A stretch of DNA of 64,000 bases from Inquilinus sp. KBS0705 (GTDB lineage: Bacteria > Bacteroidota > Bacteroidia > Sphingobacteriales > Sphingobacteriaceae), in contig VCCI02000002.1 in NCBI GenBank assembly GCA_005938025.2, positions 585,549-649,548 on the forward strand, in the 5' to 3' direction. Each line of letters begins with the position of its first letter. The first letter of the stretch is position 1. Shown in pieces: positions 60,219 to 64,000 of the stretch. Under the pieces are notes generated by a model. The model was not told the DNA's origin and searched no databases. It was given only the letters and a program-made list of their open reading frames with translations. Made by a program: the position numbers and the translations under genes.

Positions 60219-61232
60219 ATGAAGCGTAGCTGGCAAATATTTTGGCATGTGTTTTTTTGGTTGGCGGTTACCGCCTTCTTTTCGTGCATTGCCTATTACA
60301 GCGCTAAAATGAGCATATATAAAGTGCTTGTTATTTTTGGGCTGTACAGCGTTATAAACACCAGCATATTTTATTTAAACTACCTCGTTTTAATTCCCCG
60401 CTTTCTCGATAAAAAGCGATATAAGGTATATGCCTTAACCATAATAAGTACCATCCTGCTTTTTGGCCTTATTAAATACGGCACAGCTTTAATGTTTAAG
60501 GATGTAGTACTTACACGTATTAAAGGCTCTACAATGGGTTTTGGGCAGTTTTTTATCAGCACGGCTTTTACTACAACCATATATCTATTTTTGAGCGCAG
60601 TGCTAAAGTTTACGATAGACTGGTTTTTGAATGAGCGTATACAACGCGACCTTGAAAATCAGCGCTTAACAGCCGAACTATCGTTTCTTAAATCGCAGAT
60701 CAATCCGCATTTTTTGTTCAACTCGCTTAACAGCATCTATTCGCTGGCCTATCAAAAGTCAGATACTACCCCCGAGGCTATTTTAAAGTTGTCAGAAATT
60801 ATGCGTTACATGTTATATGAGTGTAACGACAATAAGGTAGACCTAACCAAAGAGTTGCAATACCTGCATAATTACATCGATCTGCAAAAAATAAGATTTG
60901 GCAACAAAGCCTTTATTGATTTTGAAGTAACCGGCGAGGTAACCAACCAACATATTGTGCCCTTATTGCTGATAGCCTTTATAGAGAATGCGTTTAAGCA
61001 CGGTATAGCTAATGACCCTGCATCGCCAATACGCCTGAAAATAAACCTGGATGAAGGTAAATTGTACTTTTTTATACAGAATAAAAAGCATACCCATAAC
61101 CGAGATGCATCGGGCGGCATAGGCCTTAATAATGTGCGCCGCAGGCTTGATTTGTTATACCCCGGGAAATATAATTTAGATATTCGCGACGAAGCGGATA
61201 TATACACTTGTCAATTATCATTAGTTTTATAG
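60219..61232 (+). CDS. LytS-type membrane sensor histidine kinase
   Basis: A 337-residue protein with four hydrophobic segments in the first 140 residues (ILFGLIKYGTALMF, FISTAFTTTIYLFLSAVLKF and others), then the His_kinase/HATPase pair typical of LytS: ELSFLKSQINPHFLFNSLNS (H164, phospho-acceptor), IMRYMLYECNDNKVDLTKEL, LLIAFIENAFKHGIAND (N box) and ASGGIGLNNVRRRLDLLY (G box). It should phosphorylate the LytTR regulator that follows 2 nt later. No extracellular domain is visible, so it may sense membrane or wall stress. Confidence 0.93.
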   Translation: MKRSWQIFWHVFFWLAVTAFFSCIAYYSAKMSIYKVLVIFGLYSVINTSIFYLNYLVLIPRFLDKKRYKVYALTIISTILLFGLIKYGTALMFKDVVLTRIKGSTMGFGQFFISTAFTTTIYLFLSAVLKFTIDWFLNERIQRDLENQRLTAELSFLKSQINPHFLFNSLNSIYSLAYQKSDTTPEAILKLSEIMRYMLYECNDNKVDLTKELQYLHNYIDLQKIRFGNKAFIDFEVTGEVTNQHIVPLLLIAFIENAFKHGIANDPASPIRLKINLDEGKLYFFIQNKKHTHNRDASGGIGLNNVRRRLDLLYPGKYNLDIRDEADIYTCQLSLVL

Positions 61233-61234
61233 CC

Positions 61235-61960
61235 ATGATCAGATGCCTTGTAGTTGATGACGAGCCATTAGCTTTAAATATATTGGAAGATTATATCTCC
61301 AAGATCCCTTTTTTGCAATTGGTTAAAGCCACAACCAACCCAATAGAGGCTTTAACACTTGTGCAGGATGGTACCATCGACCTGGTTTTTTTGGATGTGC
61401 AAATGCCGGAGTTAACTGGTATTCAGTTTCTTAAGATAGCAAATGGCAAGGCGAAAGTGATACTGACCACAGCCTATCCGCAATATGCCTTAGAAGGTTA
61501 CGAATTGGATGTGATTGATTACCTGCTTAAACCCATCGCTTTTGATAGGTTTTTTAAATCGGTGCAAAAGGCACAGGGTATAATAGCGCCGGCTGCTAAA
61601 CCTGCCGCCCCCGCAGGGCAAACCAAGCAAGACGATTTTTTAAGCGACTTTATATTTGTAAAAACCGAGCATAAGATACAAAAAGTATACCTGCACGATA
61701 TATTATTTATAGAGGGACTTAAAGACTATATATCCATTTTTACGCCTGCAGAGCGCATTATTACCCTGCAGAATATGAAGAAGATGGAAGATGCCCTGCC
61801 CGAAAAGCATTTTATACGTGTGCATAAATCATACATCGTATCCATCAATAAAATAGATAGTATTGAGCGTAGCCGTATCTTTATTGGCGATAAGATCATC
61901 CCGGTGGGGGATACTTACCGCGAAGACTTTTTTAAGATAGTTGACGGAAAAAACATTTGA
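61235..61960 (+). CDS. LytTR-family response regulator
   Basis: A 241-residue transcription factor. A receiver domain (CLVVDDEPLALNILEDYI, LVFLDVQMPELTGIQF with D54, TTAYPQYALEGYELDVIDYL, LKPIAFDRFFKSVQKA) and a short Ala/Pro linker lead to a LytTR DNA-binding domain (FIFVKTEHKIQKVYLHDILF, IEGLKDYISIFTPAERIITL, HFIRVHKSYIVSINKIDSIE). ATG 61235 lies 2 nt after the kinase stop; the longer frame from 61208 overlaps the kinase and is less likely. It probably binds the phased repeats upstream of the kinase and controls the divergent ABC operon. Confidence 0.95.
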   Translation: MIRCLVVDDEPLALNILEDYISKIPFLQLVKATTNPIEALTLVQDGTIDLVFLDVQMPELTGIQFLKIANGKAKVILTTAYPQYALEGYELDVIDYLLKPIAFDRFFKSVQKAQGIIAPAAKPAAPAGQTKQDDFLSDFIFVKTEHKIQKVYLHDILFIEGLKDYISIFTPAERIITLQNMKKMEDALPEKHFIRVHKSYIVSINKIDSIERSRIFIGDKIIPVGDTYREDFFKIVDGKNI

Positions 61961-62013
61961 CCTTCCACCCCTCATTACAGGCTACAGCTAAAAAATTCGT
62001 TATTTTTCGTTTT

Positions 62014-62040
62014 AATTCCACTTTATGTGGGAATTTTTTT
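62014..62040 (+). terminator. Rho-independent terminator after the LytTR gene
   Basis: An inverted repeat AATTCCAC/GTGGGAATT (one bulged G) with a TTTAT loop, followed by a T7 run. It lies about 50 nt after the stop of the response regulator gene at 61960. Confidence 0.6.
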
Positions 62041-62151
62041 CACTTTTTTGTTGCTGTGGAAATCCATAATGTACAAAAAATTAGCAGGAAAACAAGTATG
62101 ATTTTTGATTTACGACTTGAATTGGTGCAATAAGAATCTCAGGTCAAAAAA

Positions 62152-63528
62152 TTAAATGGGCCCCTGGCTCATTATCCTTATCTCTTTTGGGTAGTAGTTA
62201 TTAATGCGGTTGGGCAATAGCTTGGCCCAGCCCAGGGCATGGCCCTCGTAGGTCATCAGGCTCCAGCCTTGTTGGGTAATGGCAATATCAATATTATCGC
62301 GGCGCAGGTATTGTATGGCTTGCTCCTTAGTTAGGGCGGTAGCCAATATGGCATCCTTATTAACTGTTAGGCTAAGTGCCAGTTCGTGGTCGGGTATCAG
62401 GTCTCGGCCGGCCAGCTTGCCAATACGCACACCCGACTTTTTGATGTACAGGTGCCGGTGCAATATGTTCAGGCTCTCTTTGTGTTCGCGTTTAATGGCC
62501 AGCCAATCCTCGTTCACCTTAAAGTAGTAAAAATCGTCGGGGCTGTTTATATAGGTGCGCACCTGGTCCAGCTCTTTGGCGGGTAGTTTTTGCTGCCCGT
62601 TGTTTTTATAGTTAGATAGGCCCCCGCTGCTCGCCTTTTTACGCAGGCAGGCGGCAAACAAGCCCTCGCCCTTTACCTTGCCGGGATAAAAGCGATAGCC
62701 CCATGCCTTTTGCAGCGGCGATTCGGTTTCTACAATGCCCCACTCCTTATACATAGGTATACGAATAGTTTCCAGGTCAAATTCGGTGCAAAGCCAATCC
62801 AGTATATTCTCATTCTCCTGGTGCGAGTAGGAGCAAGTACTATATATAAGGTAGCCATCTTCTTTTAAGGCAGGGTAAACATCGGCCAGTATACGCTCTT
62901 GCCGTTGGTGGCAAAGGTTAACATTGCCGTCGCTCCACTCGTTCATGGCGGCAGGATCTTTACGGAACATGCCTGAGCCCGAACAAGGCGCATCTACCAG
63001 TATCACATCAAAAAAACTATTAATGGCATTAAAGTCTCTTGGGTCGTTATTGGTAACTATGGTGTTTGATGTGCCCCAGCGGCTAAGGTTATCTGTTAAT
63101 ATAGGTACACGTGTTTTAATGATCTCGTTTGCCACCAGCAAGTCGGTGCTTTGCAGTGCCGAATTAAGCAGCGTGCTTTTACCGCCGGGTGCCGCGCAAA
63201 GGTCAAGCACCTTAATAGGCTCGGTCTTATCAGGGCGGGTGGTGTTTAATATATGATGAATAAACATTGACGATGCCTCTTGCACATAATAACAACCGGC
63301 ATGAAACAAAGGGTCGAAGGTGAACGATGGGCGGGTATCAAGGTAAAAACCCTGGGGGCACCAGGGTACTTGCCCATCGGTTTTTATGCCCGATGGCTTA
63401 AAAGGGTTTATTCTGATAGCTGTTGGCGATGCCTCAGATTGATGTGCATCAACAAAATTTTGACGGTCAAAGCCCGGTTCGTGCGCCAACGAGTTTAAAA
63501 AATTCGCCGGAAAAGTGTAATTATCCAT
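62152..63528 (-). CDS. rRNA cytosine-C5 methyltransferase (RsmF/Nop2-like)
   Basis: A 458-residue protein. The catalytic half has KVLDLCAAPGGKSTLLNSAL (SAM loop), VANEIIKTRVPILTDNLSRW, DVILVDAPCSGSGMFRKDPA and LIYSTCSYSHQENENILDWL (catalytic Cys in TCSYS and helper Cys in APCSG). The C-terminal extension of about 150 residues (KLPAKELDQVRTYINSPDDF, GLEWAK-like ending) is the RsmF/PUA-type RNA-binding part. It methylates C5 of a cytosine in 16S or 23S rRNA. ATG 63528 (MDNYTFPANF) was chosen; ATG 63534 is possible. Confidence 0.93.
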   Translation of the reverse strand: MDNYTFPANFLNSLAHEPGFDRQNFVDAHQSEASPTAIRINPFKPSGIKTDGQVPWCPQGFYLDTRPSFTFDPLFHAGCYYVQEASSMFIHHILNTTRPDKTEPIKVLDLCAAPGGKSTLLNSALQSTDLLVANEIIKTRVPILTDNLSRWGTSNTIVTNNDPRDFNAINSFFDVILVDAPCSGSGMFRKDPAAMNEWSDGNVNLCHQRQERILADVYPALKEDGYLIYSTCSYSHQENENILDWLCTEFDLETIRIPMYKEWGIVETESPLQKAWGYRFYPGKVKGEGLFAACLRKKASSGGLSNYKNNGQQKLPAKELDQVRTYINSPDDFYYFKVNEDWLAIKREHKESLNILHRHLYIKKSGVRIGKLAGRDLIPDHELALSLTVNKDAILATALTKEQAIQYLRRDNIDIAITQQGWSLMTYEGHALGWAKLLPNRINNYYPKEIRIMSQGPI

Positions 63529-63693
63529 ATGCATTTCAAAAATACACAAAATTTTTAGGCCGTGGTTTTAGAGTAATTTAGGGCGGTTTTAACCAATGCC
63601 AATGTTAATGCCAGGTAACCTGCCATAAAAAAGTGTTTACTTGGGGTTAACTTTCAGGCAGTTATAAAATTGTTTTAATTATTTGAAAATATG

Positions 63694-63726
63694 TTTTGGC
63701 GGGTAGCTGTTTTCTCCTTACATTTG
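63694..63726 (+). promoter_or_regulatory. Upstream promoter P1 of the stable-RNA leader
   Basis: TTTTGG (63694-63699), a 19-nt spacer and a perfect TACATTTG (63719-63726). It lies in the 470-bp gene-free end region. Confidence 0.6.
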
Positions 63727-63805
63727 TATCCGCTCAAAGAAAAAGGGCGTTGTTTTTTGAAGATTTGCGAACAAAAAAATATTTAAAAAAAAGTGAAAAT
63801 AACAC

Positions 63806-63837
63806 TTGACATGAATACTAAATTATTCGCATCTTTG
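63806..63837 (+). promoter_or_regulatory. Downstream promoter P2 of the stable-RNA leader
   Basis: TTGACA (63806-63811), an 18-nt spacer and CATCTTTG (63830-63837), which fits TAnnTTTG except for the first base. The A/T-rich tract just upstream resembles an UP element. Confidence 0.6.
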
Positions 63838-64000
63838 CAGCCGCTTCGGGAACGAAGCAAATAAGCTAAAAAGCAAAACCAAATAGGTTTTCAAAATAAA
63901 AGATGTCTGCGACAGACATCGGAAAAGTTCTTAAAAGAGATAGAGAATAAATTATGCAGCGTAACGGCAAGTTAGAGATAGCGAGCTGGAGAAGTTGTAA
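63838..64000 (+). ncRNA. Probable 5' leader of an rRNA (or other stable RNA) operon
   Basis: No gene is supported here. Two perfect hairpins occur: GCTTCG-GGAA-CGAAGC (63843-63858) and GATGTCTG-CGA-CAGACATC (63902-63920). AAGTTCTTAAAAGAGA at about 63926 recalls a boxA-like antitermination element. Together with the tandem promoters this is the usual look of a Bacteroidota rRNA operon leader. The 16S gene itself is not in the window, so the identity is inferred. Confidence 0.45.

Noticed and set aside
1..64000. CRISPR arrays, insertion sequences, phage genes, tRNA genes
   Set aside because: No regularly spaced repeats, transposase-like or integrase-like frames, or tRNA cloverleaf sequences were recognised on either strand.

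Overview
The window looks like chromosomal DNA of a Bacteroidota bacterium, most likely a Sphingobacteriaceae member close to Mucilaginibacter or Pedobacter. The evidence is Bacteroidota promoters of the TTG - 18-20 nt - TAnnTTTG type, a GldD gliding lipoprotein, DUF4369/TlpA thioredoxins, baeRF and MetA-like outer-membrane proteins, and a high density of secreted glycosidases. No insertion sequence, phage, CRISPR array or tRNA was seen. The right edge looks like the tandem promoter and leader of a highly expressed stable-RNA (probably rRNA) operon whose body lies beyond the window.

Layout. 0-3 kb: a molybdopterin oxidoreductase (cut by the window edge) with its cytochrome b partner, then a small charged protein and a baeRF-type release-factor-like protein. 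3-19 kb: an osmotic/trehalose block with MscS channel, GH15 glucoamylase/trehalase and a frameshifted response regulator on the minus strand, then a compact plus-strand operon glgX(treX)-treZ-treY::malQ, in which malto-oligosyltrehalose synthase and 4-alpha-glucanotransferase are fused in one 1318-residue protein. A frameshifted GH78-like hydrolase and small genes follow. Two similar OafA-type acyltransferases flank this block in opposite orientation. 19.6-21.5 kb: an Omp85-like protein cut by an in-frame stop and a decayed lipoprotein gene.

21.6-27.4 kb: a self-contained candidate natural-product operon: GNAT acyltransferase, a one-module NRPS-like protein (adenylation, carrier, thioesterase), ABC ATPase and ABC permease, with a good promoter in front. 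27.5-33 kb: secreted beta-helix, thioredoxin-like and GH30-like proteins. 33.3-38.3 kb: a five-gene operon of circularly permuted ATP-grasp, alpha-E protein, transglutaminase, Anbu-type proteasome-like protease and a second transglutaminase. This pairs peptide-bond (amidoligase-like) synthesis with proteolysis; its substrate is unknown.

38-58 kb is mostly housekeeping: glycosyltransferase, methyltransferase, TPR hybrid kinase, aroE-gldD, MBL hydrolase, LolC/E-like permease, rbfA, M23 peptidase, pdhB, DtxR regulator with an outer-membrane protein, tex, a UvrD-type helicase fused to a Cys-rich (Fe-S type) nuclease, and M28 peptidase. 58-62 kb: an ABC transporter divergent from a LytS/LytTR two-component pair, with 21-bp-phased direct repeats between them that look like a LytTR operator. 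The window ends with an RsmF-like rRNA methyltransferase and the stable-RNA leader.

Four genes in the first 22 kb are disrupted (two single-base frameshifts, one in-frame stop, one multiply broken). Either this strain is losing genes here or the assembly has residual base errors; raw reads would decide. All functional statements rest on reading motifs by eye; no database search was run.
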